A stretch of DNA of 64,000 nucleotides from Flavobacterium lacus (GTDB lineage Bacteria > Bacteroidota > Bacteroidia > Flavobacteriales > Flavobacteriaceae). The stretch lies in NCBI RefSeq assembly GCF_003268815.1, contig NZ_QLSV01000014.1, forward strand, positions 1-64,000, read 5' to 3'. Below are positions 36,621 to 44,717 of the stretch, piece by piece; within the stretch, counting starts at the first letter, position 1, and every line of letters starts with the position of its first letter. The notes beneath the pieces are model-generated. The model was given only the letters and a program-made list of their open reading frames with translations. It did not search any database and had not been told where the DNA came from. The position numbers and the translations under genes were made by a program.

Positions 36621-38465
36621 CTAAGAATTTTTCATGGAGCTTAGGTTGTCTGGTATAAATCCATATCTTCCAGACCCCACAACACCAGTAAATATTATGT
36701 GATTTACTTCGTTTTCTATATCCAATGGAGGTTCTTCGTTTTCAATTATTATAAATTGAGTTGAAACTGATTTGGCTGCATATCTGTAAAAATCCATTGC
36801 CAAGTCTACCGAAATTGCTTCATCGCCGGCTTTTGGTTTTCTGTAAGTTACAAACGGGGAATCTAAGACAGGCACTCCCATTCCATAATCCTTTGACTTG
36901 ATATGTTCTTGTAAACCAAGTATAAAAGCAGCAAATGTAATTGCTCTGTAACCTTTCCCAGATAAACCTCTTTCTTCGCCATCGAATACAAAATCTTCAG
37001 TAAACTCACTATATTCTACGGATTTACAATGATAATTTATTTGGTTCAAAACGTTTTTTATGTTTTTACAGAGAGATGTAGCGGTAGAAGTTGTAAATTT
37101 TTCGAAATCTATTTTATCTTTCTTTTTAGGAATCGATTGTTCTATTAATGATTTTTGATTTTTATAATTTAGTACTTTTTCAGTATTGTCTTTTAAACCA
37201 AGTAGATAACTTCTTCTATCGCTAATCTCTCTAAGAATTTCAATAATATCTTGTATTTCTTTACCTATGCCATTATTTAGATTAGACTTGATTTTCTCGA
37301 TTTCTAATTCAGCTTTTAAAATTTTTATTTCAATTTCTTCGATTTCTTCTCTAATAAGTTTACTTGATTGATTAAGTTCTTTTTGTAATTTTTCAATTTT
37401 TATAATTTCCGCTTCACATGATTTGATAATCTCTAGAATCTCTTGTTCGTTACATTCATGTTTGACTTCATTTTCACATAACGGGCATTTAGAAATTTGA
37501 GTAGAATTATTTCCTAACAATACACTTGCTTCAATCGTTGCTTTTAATCGTTCAGTATCAATTCTATATTGCTGTTCTAGAATATGCGACCGTTTCAATA
37601 ATTCATCTAATATAGAAAATGAACCTTGTAATTCTTGTATGTAAAATAATTTGTCTGAATGAACATTTTCGATTTCAAGGTATTCATTTTTTAATTTTGT
37701 AAATTTTTCACTAATACTATCGCTAGTCTCTTTAAGACTTTTTAATGATATATTGATTTCATCTAAACTTGTTTTATCTTGATAGGTATTTTCTGAATCT
37801 CTAATCAATTCACTTAACAACTCTATTTTTCCTTTTCTATGAGTAATTTCATTAGCTGTCAATAACATTTCAATCTGACTATCATCTTTGCCTGTAATTA
37901 AAAATTTAAGAGTGTTTAATTCTTCTGTACGATTTGTAAAATGACTTACAATGGGTGATTGTTGAGTAATTATTCTTTCCTCGTTTACCATCAAAAACCT
38001 TTTCACATCTCTATAAGAAAGATTTCGTTTTTTACCTTGTGCATTAAGCCGTATTTGTTTTTCTTGAATATTATTTAATGATAATAAAAAAGCTGATATA
38101 TTGTCTTGGTTGAGTGAACTATGTTTTCGGTCTAAAAATCTAGATTGAATATCGGGTGTAATTTTGTCAATTTTGCAATTGTATAATTGAAAATTTCCAC
38201 CTACTAAATCACTTTTTAAAGTGTAATATTGATTTTGATAATCTTGTATTTCTAAAAAAATATGTTTGTATCTTTTAGCTTGAGTTATATTTTTTGGACG
38301 TTCAGTTGAGCCAAGCATATAATTTATACACTGAAATATATAACTTTTCCCAGTATTGGTTGGACCTGTTATAATGTTTAGTCCCGAGTTAAATTGTATT
38401 GAAGCATTATTGATACCTTCACCTGTAAGGCGAAGTTCTGAGAAAATAAAACTTGAATTGCTCAT
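36621..38465 (-). CDS. SMC-like ABC ATPase of a Lamassu / ABC-three-component system (LmuB-like, DUF3732)
   Basis: A 614-residue Rad50/SMC-type ATPase. Walker A is GPTNTGKS (34-41). Two coiled-coil arms (about 205-320 and 345-450) flank a zinc-hook-like CPLC (327-330) with a further Cys338. The ABC signature is LSGKGY (501-506) and Walker B is GVPVLDSP with Asp535. The residue after the Walker B Asp is Ser instead of the usual Glu, a feature I associate with the DUF3732 group. In Lamassu/ABC-3C defence the ATPase senses phage DNA structures and releases the effector. It is the last gene of the operon and overlaps the middle gene by 4 bp. Confidence 0.88.
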   Translation of the reverse strand: MSNSSFIFSELRLTGEGINNASIQFNSGLNIITGPTNTGKSYIFQCINYMLGSTERPKNITQAKRYKHIFLEIQDYQNQYYTLKSDLVGGNFQLYNCKIDKITPDIQSRFLDRKHSSLNQDNISAFLLSLNNIQEKQIRLNAQGKKRNLSYRDVKRFLMVNEERIITQQSPIVSHFTNRTEELNTLKFLITGKDDSQIEMLLTANEITHRKGKIELLSELIRDSENTYQDKTSLDEINISLKSLKETSDSISEKFTKLKNEYLEIENVHSDKLFYIQELQGSFSILDELLKRSHILEQQYRIDTERLKATIEASVLLGNNSTQISKCPLCENEVKHECNEQEILEIIKSCEAEIIKIEKLQKELNQSSKLIREEIEEIEIKILKAELEIEKIKSNLNNGIGKEIQDIIEILREISDRRSYLLGLKDNTEKVLNYKNQKSLIEQSIPKKKDKIDFEKFTTSTATSLCKNIKNVLNQINYHCKSVEYSEFTEDFVFDGEERGLSGKGYRAITFAAFILGLQEHIKSKDYGMGVPVLDSPFVTYRKPKAGDEAISVDLAMDFYRYAAKSVSTQFIIIENEEPPLDIENEVNHIIFTGVVGSGRYGFIPDNLSSMKNS

Positions 38466-38935
38466 CTTAATAGGCCTATTTTAAACTCGTGATTAATTTT
38501 TTCTGTTTGACTTTCAATTATATTTTTTAATGTGTTTTTATCGATTCCACTTAGATATTTCGATAACCAATTTGTACGTTTTAATAGTTCAACAGTATAT
38601 TCCTCTTGCAAAGTTTCAATAAAATGGTTGGAGTTTTCAGAAGCCAAATAGATTAATCCATCAGATTGATAAGAAATTTGAATTAAACCTTTAGCGTGAT
38701 ACAAATCTAATCCTTGTTTTATTGAAGTTCTACGGACAAAAATTTCGCCTGTTCTATATGGGACGTTTGGATGTAAACTTAACAGTTCAGATCCAAAATC
38801 TTCTGAATGTATAGCAATGTAATCTAAATATATTAAAGTCTGCAAATCAAAACCTGTTGGATAAAATTCATTAAGAATACATAGTATTCTTAATCCTGAA
38901 TCTACACTATTATTAAATGCGTTATTTTTCATCAT
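38462..38935 (-). CDS. ABC-three-component middle component (LmuC-like)
   Basis: 157 residues, small and cytoplasmic, of the ABC-3C middle-component type. Recognisable landmarks are LNEFYPTGFDLQTLIYLDYI, SLHPNVPYRTGEIFVRRTSI (the HPN.P.R.GE..VRR core), KQGLDLYHAKGLI and YLASENSNHFIETLQEEY. Its winged-helix-like fold is thought to bridge ATPase and effector. It overlaps the effector gene by 14 bp and the ATPase gene by 4 bp, which indicates coupled translation and fixed stoichiometry. Confidence 0.85.
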   Translation of the reverse strand: MMKNNAFNNSVDSGLRILCILNEFYPTGFDLQTLIYLDYIAIHSEDFGSELLSLHPNVPYRTGEIFVRRTSIKQGLDLYHAKGLIQISYQSDGLIYLASENSNHFIETLQEEYTVELLKRTNWLSKYLSGIDKNTLKNIIESQTEKINHEFKIGLLR

Positions 38936-39983
38936 CTATCCATTTTATTCGTTCATTATTTACTAGCTGATGACATATTCCTGAGCGGTCATTTACAATA
39001 CTTACATCTTTTAAAGGGTTAGCAGTGATTTGAAGTCTTTTGGCTTCTTCTTCAACTTTTTTAACCTTAAGATATCCATTTTCATGATTTTCTTCAACTG
39101 TGTCAATAATTCCTGCATATATTTCATTTTGAAAATCATTAAATGTTTCTGGTGGCAGACTATCACGTGAAAAATTTCTTAACTGTTCAGCATAATGAAA
39201 ATTAATTCGACTCCTTTTGAAATGATTTAAATAGTTAGCATCTGATGGTATTTCTTCGGGATTGCTAAAGTTAATTTTGCTTTCAGAAGAATATGCTAAT
39301 AATAATTGTTTAATGTAGATTGTTTCACTTGCTTGAACGCTAGCTGGAATATCGCCTTCGTTTAATTTTGGTCGTTCTGGTAATCCGCCACCAAACCATG
39401 TCAAATGATTGGGATGAGAACGATGTTCTTCAATTATATCTTTCACATGAATTTTTGAAAAGATTGAAAAGTCGAATTTATTGATATAATCCAAAAAGTC
39501 TTTGTCAAGTACAACTGGAATATTTGTTATCGTATTTTTGCAATAACTATCCCAATTATCAATGATTTTATTTTTTAAAGTTTCAGGTTCTTGTAAGTAT
39601 TTCGACAAAGTTGTACCACAGCCTTTTGGAGCTACAAAAAAATATTTTTTTGGAATGGGAAATTCTTTATTAAACGTATAATATAATATTTTAGCAAACT
39701 CACTATATACTTGAGTCGGCTGTAATGATTTATCATAGTGTTTACACTGAAAGCATTCCCACTGATAATTTTTCAACGTTTTATTATTGATGTAAGCTAT
39801 AACATCTCTGCCTTTATCACCAGCTCCACCCAATCTTTCGATTTCAACATAGTTTTTTTTCTTTAAATCTAGCCATTCTTCAATAAAAGTTTCCCAATCT
39901 TCAGCTGAAAATATTTCAACCATTTTAATCGGTAAAATTCTCTTTCCAAAATTTACAGTATGTGATGATATAAATGTTGTCAT
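38922..39983 (-). CDS. Nuclease effector of the Lamassu/ABC-3C system (LmuA-like, PD-(D/E)XK)
   Basis: 353 residues. The N-terminal ~110 residues form a restriction-endonuclease-like domain. LGGAGDKGRDVIAYI carries Asp60, and WECFQCKHY places Gln79 and Lys81 as the (E/Q)xK active-site pair, a Q-variant of PD-(D/E)XK. The remaining ~240 residues are an ABC-3C-type C-terminal region (LTWFGGGLPERPKLNEGDIP, NHFKRSRINFHYAEQLRNFS) expected to contact the ATPase/middle complex. When the complex is activated by phage infection such effectors degrade DNA and stop the infection. First gene of the operon, with a palindromic site over its promoter. Confidence 0.87.
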   Translation of the reverse strand: MTTFISSHTVNFGKRILPIKMVEIFSAEDWETFIEEWLDLKKKNYVEIERLGGAGDKGRDVIAYINNKTLKNYQWECFQCKHYDKSLQPTQVYSEFAKILYYTFNKEFPIPKKYFFVAPKGCGTTLSKYLQEPETLKNKIIDNWDSYCKNTITNIPVVLDKDFLDYINKFDFSIFSKIHVKDIIEEHRSHPNHLTWFGGGLPERPKLNEGDIPASVQASETIYIKQLLLAYSSESKINFSNPEEIPSDANYLNHFKRSRINFHYAEQLRNFSRDSLPPETFNDFQNEIYAGIIDTVEENHENGYLKVKKVEEEAKRLQITANPLKDVSIVNDRSGICHQLVNNERIKWIDDEK

Positions 39984-40277
39984 AAGTTGAATTTCTTTAA
40001 AATTTCGGCTAAAATATCGCTGAGCGATAAAAACATTCGGTTATAAGCCTCAATTTGAATGCAAAAGCGAAAGTTTATTATTTTTTATTATATTTCTTTA
40101 TTTTTATTTTTAACCCCAAACCTAATCCATCCCCACCAAACCATCTTATGGATTTCCGTAAATCACTAAAAAAATAAATAGGAGTATCCTTGCCACTCGG
40201 CAAATTCGTTTTTGGAATCACTAAGATATACAAAAAGCAATTAGTCGCACAAAAAAGTTAATTATTTTTTATATCCA
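39984..40277. other. Promoter region of the Lamassu-like operon
   Basis: A 294-bp AT-rich stretch between the effector gene and the regulator's terminator. Besides the palindrome and -7-like box (40009-40029) it contains no ORF. The T/A-rich block at 40080-40115 has no recognisable motif. Confidence 0.5.
40009..40029 (-). promoter_or_regulatory. Candidate operator/promoter of the Lamassu-like operon
   Basis: TATCGCTGAGCGATA (40015-40029) is a perfect palindrome about a central G. On the minus strand it abuts TATTTTAG (40009-40016), a one-mismatch version of the TAnnTTTG -7 box, about 25 nt before the effector ATG. The placement suits a repressor site. The XRE protein encoded just upstream is the natural candidate, but this is inference. 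Confidence 0.45.
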
Positions 40278-40307
40278 TAAAAAAATGCCTTCCATAAAGA
40301 AAGGCAT
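40278..40307 (-). terminator. Terminator of the XRE regulator gene
   Basis: On the minus strand ATGCCTT-loop-AAGGCAT (40285-40307) is followed by a T run (40278-40284). It separates the regulator from the defence operon, so the two are transcribed independently. Confidence 0.8.
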
Positions 40308-40334
40308 TAATGGGCATCTGTAAATAATTGGAAA

Positions 40335-40742
40335 TTATTTATTCAGTAACTTTTCTAAATAAGTAACTTTATCTTTTTCTGCTTGAAGCAATGCTTTATA
40401 AAGTTCTTTGTTTTCTTCAAAGACTTCTATTAATTTCTCTATTGGATTAAATGTCGGTTGATAATTAAATAAAGCCCCATTATCATGATTGTGAACAGTA
40501 TTACCAATAATATTAAAAACCGCTTCTTCTGAAAAGTTCTTTAATACTTCGGTGTTTACATCCAACGCTTTCGCAATTTCTAGCAACTTATCATCCTCAA
40601 TACTTTCACTATTCTCAATATTCGAAATCGTCTGTTGGCTCACACCAATAGCAAAGGCCAAAGCTTCTTGCTTCATACCTCTAAGTTCACGAATGCGGCT
40701 AATATTCCGCCCGATGTGTTTGGGTTTGGCTGTTGTATTCAT
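40335..40742 (-). CDS. XRE-family helix-turn-helix transcriptional regulator
   Basis: 135 residues from the ATG at 40742. An upstream in-frame ATG at 40769 is unlikely because a -7-like TATATTTG lies between it and the chosen start; the leader would then be almost absent. An HTH_3 domain occupies residues ~10-65: ISRIRELRGMKQEALAFAIG, VSQQTISNIENSESI and ALDVNTEVLKNF. A short coiled-coil-like tail (PIEKLIEVFEENKELYKALL, QAEKDKVTYLEKL) probably dimerises it. It lies directly upstream of, and on the same strand as, the Lamassu-like operon, so it may control it. Confidence 0.88.
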   Translation of the reverse strand: MNTTAKPKHIGRNISRIRELRGMKQEALAFAIGVSQQTISNIENSESIEDDKLLEIAKALDVNTEVLKNFSEEAVFNIIGNTVHNHDNGALFNYQPTFNPIEKLIEVFEENKELYKALLQAEKDKVTYLEKLLNK

Positions 40743-40769
40743 AAGCCAAATATATAAAATTGTTTGCAA

Positions 40770-41174
40770 TCATGCATGGCCAAAAACGAAAAAATGAGTG
40801 GTAAAAAACAAAAGTAGGCTGGTAAATGACCAATCTACTTGGTTTTTTTTAAGAATAGGGCTTCCTAATTTTTAGCAAAAAACTACTTCAAAAGAAAATG
40901 TTCTTCAAAACGAATCCCTTTCAATCCAAATATAGCAAAGCTATCAGAATCCGCGAAAACCTTTTCCATCTGTCAAACCTGCCTGCCGGCAGGCAGGTCC
41001 GTGTCCCATTCAAAGCAAAGCGTCCTTTTTGCGTTTCAAAAACTTTGCGTCTCCGCGACTTTGCGAGAAACAAAGCCCCAACCCGTGCGTTACCAACCCC
41101 AAATAGTACAATACAACCCTACATAGTTCCCTACCGTACTTACCCTCCATAACTTAGCCAAAAAATCACAACCC
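40770..41174. repeat. Repeat-containing intergenic region with a perfect palindrome
   Basis: The first part contains CATGCATG (40771-40778) beside the regulator promoter. At 40978-40997 CCTGCCTGCC is followed directly by its exact complement, a perfect 20-bp palindrome of the kind also embedded in the hairpin element at 10857. At about 41040-41080 lies an ACTTTGCGTCTCCGCGACTT phrase related to ones at 25490 and 42900. No gene; an ORF crossing the palindrome is an artefact of it. Confidence 0.6.
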
Positions 41175-42743
41175 ATGAACACAAAACCAATCACATCAAA
41201 AAAAACTTCACTACCGCAACCGGTCATGGAGCAACTGCAGTACCTAACCACTCAACGAGCTGTGGCGGCTTTGTTTCTAAGCAGAATCATCGGAAGTACA
41301 CACCCATGTGTAGTGGTATTGCTAAACAACGAAAGCAACGCAACGGAATGGCGAAAACAAAAATGGGTCCGGAATGCATTCCAAAACCACGAGGTAACAT
41401 TTCTTATCCTGGGTAAAGGCGACGTGGCCGCACACACAAAAAACGGTACCTTGTTTGTAGAGTACCATTGCACAGCCGAAAAGGCAATGTATATCGCAGA
41501 AGATCGTGCGTTGGCTTTGCCTCCGTTTGCAGAATCCAAAAAGCGGTCAAAGCAACTAAAGAAACATTTTAATCGCGAAATTGATTTGCTTACTACACAA
41601 ATCAACACCGCCAAAAACACCGAGGGGTATGTAACTGTTTTTTCGGTCTACACCACCTTGTATAATCAGTACTTTTTGTATTTTGAATGGTTGCTGTTCG
41701 GCACGGTATATAACGGTGACGATTTGCATTCCCGATTGCATCGCTTGTGTGTATTCATCCCGGCTTTTCAAAAAGCATTTGTAAAAACCTCCGCCAAAAC
41801 CTATTTTTTACTGGAGGCGTTGGCAACGGCCGTAGAAGCGGAACAAGATGATCTTTCTAGTTTGGATATCGATTATTTACCGTCGATTACCGCCAACGCA
41901 GCAGTGTTCCATGCTTTTGCAGAGGAGCTTTTTAAGCAATTGAAAGCAGCGGCGAAACGGGAGCGAAGACCGCTGCAAGCCACTACCGCAAAGCAATACG
42001 ACTGTCCGAAAGCATTGCATTTAGTCACAAAACACCAACAAGTAGAAGCAATCTATGAATACGAAAAGCGGCTACTGCCGGGTACAAACGAAGAAAAAAA
42101 GGAAATCCGCTACTGGCTGGTGATAGGAGAGGGCATTGCTAGTCAACAGTTAGCCAATTGGCACGAGGGCATTAAGCAAATTACAAAAGATACGGTAGAG
42201 GTAGTACCAATTGTCCATAGCCGGTCTTGGATTCAAAAACGCTTGTTCGAAAACCAACTTTTTTTTCAAAAAGTAATGCAGGTCGAGTTACTTATCTACG
42301 ATAGAGAACCGAATTTACCCACTATTCATTGGCAAGTTCCGTACACGTTTTGCTCACCCGATTTAGCTTTTTACCGCAGTGGTTGTCTAGCCTTACAGGA
42401 AACCATAAAGCTACTCCGCACCGCCGATGCCACACTAGCCCATGAAGGCCTAGGCTTCTTATACAGCAGTTTGATTGCCCGAAGTTGCCAAGTGTTAATC
42501 TATGCCAAGCTGTCGTATTACCCCAATCAACTCCCAATTGCAATCCTATGGCGACTCGCAGAACTCGCCAGCGAACAAACAATACAACTCCGCTTTCTAC
42601 ACACCAAATTAACCGTTAACCTAATCAACTTCATCAACCACCACAACAACATCTACAAAAGAAACCAAAAAGTAACCCCCAACGACCTAACCCTCCTCGA
42701 CACCCTCACCACAGAACTCATCAACCAGCTAAACCAAGAATAA
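41175..42743 (+). CDS. Orphan 522-residue protein, possible NTase/HEPN-like
   Basis: Cytoplasmic, with no signal peptide or membrane span. The N-terminal ~120 residues show an alternating beta/alpha pattern (HPCVVVLLNNES, HEVTFLILGKGD, GTLFVEYHCTAEKAMYIAED). The middle is helical. The last ~120 residues (FLYSSLIARSCQVLIYAKLS, LAELASEQTIQLRFLHTKL) are a helical bundle that reminds me of HEPN domains, but no RX4-6H ribonuclease motif is convincing. Lines sampled by eye are close to half GC, well above the very AT-rich neighbours, with Gln/Thr/Ala-rich codons, which points to a separate origin. I assign no function. Confidence 0.7.
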   Translation: MNTKPITSKKTSLPQPVMEQLQYLTTQRAVAALFLSRIIGSTHPCVVVLLNNESNATEWRKQKWVRNAFQNHEVTFLILGKGDVAAHTKNGTLFVEYHCTAEKAMYIAEDRALALPPFAESKKRSKQLKKHFNREIDLLTTQINTAKNTEGYVTVFSVYTTLYNQYFLYFEWLLFGTVYNGDDLHSRLHRLCVFIPAFQKAFVKTSAKTYFLLEALATAVEAEQDDLSSLDIDYLPSITANAAVFHAFAEELFKQLKAAAKRERRPLQATTAKQYDCPKALHLVTKHQQVEAIYEYEKRLLPGTNEEKKEIRYWLVIGEGIASQQLANWHEGIKQITKDTVEVVPIVHSRSWIQKRLFENQLFFQKVMQVELLIYDREPNLPTIHWQVPYTFCSPDLAFYRSGCLALQETIKLLRTADATLAHEGLGFLYSSLIARSCQVLIYAKLSYYPNQLPIAILWRLAELASEQTIQLRFLHTKLTVNLINFINHHNNIYKRNQKVTPNDLTLLDTLTTELINQLNQE

Positions 42744-43067
42744 GCCATCGCCAAACCAGCCCCAAACCCTCAACGTCCAATCCCACCTCTCCTTTAGAGA
42801 GGGGCCGGGGGTGAGGTTAAATTCAAAATCCGCATAAATCCGTCGTATCCGCACAATCCGTGGTCCAAAAAAAACCAAGCAAAGCGTCTTAGTGCCTTCT
42901 GCGACCTCCTTTGCGTTCTTCGCGGTTGAATACAAAGTTTCTACACCCAAAAAAATTATCCGGTAAGTGTAGCATTAAAAAGTATAGTTGTATAACTATA
43001 AAAGGATTTATTTATTAATTTGTAGAACTAAATCCAGACGAGTCAGTCAAACAAGAGACAACCATAT
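42744..43067. repeat. Dispersed repeat fragments, no gene
   Basis: At 42785-42830 the hairpin CCTCTCC-TTTA-GAGAGG followed by GGGGGTGAGGTT is another copy of the motif in the duplicated blocks. Next come ATCCGCATAAATCCG and ATCCGCACAATCCGTGG phrases and a CTTCTGCGACCTCCTTTGCG phrase (42840-42930), typical dispersed Bacteroidota repeat text. The rest is AT-rich without features. Confidence 0.55.
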
Positions 43068-43122
43068 AGATAAAGCATAGATAAAGCATAGATAAAGCAT
43101 AGATAGTGTATGGATAAAGCAC
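43068..43122 (+). repeat. 11-bp tandem repeat, five units
   Basis: AGATAAAGCAT is repeated perfectly three times (43068-43100), followed by two degenerate units (AGATAGTGTAT, GGATAAAGCAC). It lies about 180 bp upstream of ffh. The number of units could vary between strains. Confidence 0.85.
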
Positions 43123-43269
43123 CAAATGTGACAGAAGAATTCCATCCAATCCTATTCTAATGATTATCAATAGCCTCGTAAATGAAGTAGATTATACAAA
43201 GCATAACGTATTTATTTTCACTTTTAAATTATTCTTCATAACTAGTACCAAACTTAAAATTCAAATTCT

Positions 43270-43277
43270 TAAATTTG
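43270..43277 (+). promoter_or_regulatory. Candidate -7 box for ffh
   Basis: TAAATTTG matches TAnnTTTG, 26 nt before the ffh ATG. Confidence 0.45.
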
Positions 43278-43303
43278 CACTTCATTAAAAGAAAATCCTA
43301 ATT

Positions 43304-44644
43304 ATGTTCAGTAATTTAAGCGATAAACTCGAGAAAGCCCTCCATATATTAAAAGGTCACGGTAAAATTACCGAAGTAAACGTTGCCGATACCCTAAAAG
43401 AAGTCCGTCGTGCGTTGTTGGATGCCGACGTGAACTTTAAAATTGCCAAAGACTTTACTACTTCCGTTAAGGAAAAAGCAATGGGTCAAAACGTATTAAC
43501 TTCGTTACAGCCTGGTCAGTTAATGGTGAAATTGGTGAAAGACGAGTTAACCGAATTAATGGGTGGCGAAGAAGTGGGAATCAACCTTTCCGGAAATCCA
43601 TCAGTCATCTTAATGTCAGGTTTGCAAGGTTCGGGTAAAACCACTTTTTCCGGGAAGCTTGCTAATTTTCTAAAAACTAAAAAAGGAAAGAAACCGCTTT
43701 TGGTAGCGTGTGATATTTATCGTCCTGCTGCTATCAATCAGTTGCATGTGGTGGGTGATCAAATTGGTGTGGAAGTATATTCTGAACCTGAAAATAAAAA
43801 TGCAGTTGACATTGCTCAAAATGCGATTAAATATGCTAAATCAAACGGATTTAATGTCGTAATTGTCGATACAGCCGGTCGTTTGGCCATCGATGAGCAA
43901 ATGATGAACGAAATTGCGAACGTGCACAAAGCCATTCAACCACAAGAAACCTTGTTTGTGGTCGATGCAATGACGGGTCAAGATGCGGTGAATACTGCCA
44001 AAGCCTTTAATGATAGATTGAATTTTGACGGTGTAATTCTAACTAAATTAGACGGTGATACCCGCGGTGGAGCTGCCATTACGATTAAATCGGTGGTGAA
44101 TAAACCAATTAAGTTCATCGGTACTGGCGAGAAAATGGAAGCCATTGACGTCTTCTATCCTTCCCGTATGGCCGACAGGATTTTGGGAATGGGAGACGTT
44201 GTGTCGTTGGTAGAAAGAGCACAAGAACAATACGATGAGGAAGAAGCCCGCAAATTACAGAAGAAGATTGCCAAAAACGAATTCGGTTTTGACGATTTCC
44301 TGACACAAATTCAACAAATCAAAAAAATGGGTAACATGAAAGATTTGGTGGGTATGATTCCCGGTGCCGGAAAAGCATTGAAAGATGTGGAAATTGAAGA
44401 TGATGCATTCAAACACATTGAAGCCATCATTCATTCGATGACGCCATTAGAACGAACAAAACCTGCCGTCATTGACGGAAAAAGAAAAATAAGAATCGCC
44501 AAAGGTTCAGGAACCAAAGTGGAACAAGTGAATCAATTGATGAAACAGTTTGACCAAATGAGCAAAATGATGAAGATGATGCAAGGCGGCGGTGGAAAAA
44601 ACCTCGCCCGTATGATGGGTGGAATGAAAGGAATGAAACCTTAA
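43304..44644 (+). CDS. ffh: Signal recognition particle protein Ffh
   Basis: 446 residues. The GTPase that, with 4.5S RNA, binds signal sequences at the ribosome and delivers them to FtsY. N domain about 1-85. The G domain has G1 GLQGSGKTT, G2/box DIYRPAAINQL, G3 DTAGRL and G4 TKLDGD. The Met-rich M domain carries the conserved SMTPLERTKPAVIDGKRKIRI, GSGT and a C-terminal QMSKMMKMMQGGG...MGGMKGM. Length is normal. Monocistronic with a perfect terminator. Confidence 0.97.
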   Translation: MFSNLSDKLEKALHILKGHGKITEVNVADTLKEVRRALLDADVNFKIAKDFTTSVKEKAMGQNVLTSLQPGQLMVKLVKDELTELMGGEEVGINLSGNPSVILMSGLQGSGKTTFSGKLANFLKTKKGKKPLLVACDIYRPAAINQLHVVGDQIGVEVYSEPENKNAVDIAQNAIKYAKSNGFNVVIVDTAGRLAIDEQMMNEIANVHKAIQPQETLFVVDAMTGQDAVNTAKAFNDRLNFDGVILTKLDGDTRGGAAITIKSVVNKPIKFIGTGEKMEAIDVFYPSRMADRILGMGDVVSLVERAQEQYDEEEARKLQKKIAKNEFGFDDFLTQIQQIKKMGNMKDLVGMIPGAGKALKDVEIEDDAFKHIEAIIHSMTPLERTKPAVIDGKRKIRIAKGSGTKVEQVNQLMKQFDQMSKMMKMMQGGGGKNLARMMGGMKGMKP

Positions 44645-44653
44645 ATAAATAGT

Positions 44654-44686
44654 ATAAGACGCGGTAATTCGCGTCTTATTTTTTTG
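44654..44686 (+). terminator. ffh terminator
   Basis: ATAAGACGCG (44654-44663) and CGCGTCTTAT (44670-44679) form a perfect 10-bp stem with a six-base loop. A T run follows. Confidence 0.95.
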
Positions 44687-44717
44687 AAACAACGCAACGC
44701 AACTAAAAAAGTTAACT

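Noticed and set aside
38922..40742. The XRE regulator as part of the same transcript as the defence operon
   Set aside because: A strong minus-strand terminator at 40278-40307 and a 350-bp gap with its own promoter-like box separate them.
40898..41152. An 84-codon plus-strand ORF
   Set aside because: It reads through a perfect 20-bp palindrome (giving the familiar LPAGRQ string) and other dispersed repeat text. No domain and no conserved pattern.
43068..43122. Short direct repeats considered as a CRISPR array
   Set aside because: The units are 11 bp and contiguous with no spacers, and no cas genes are present.
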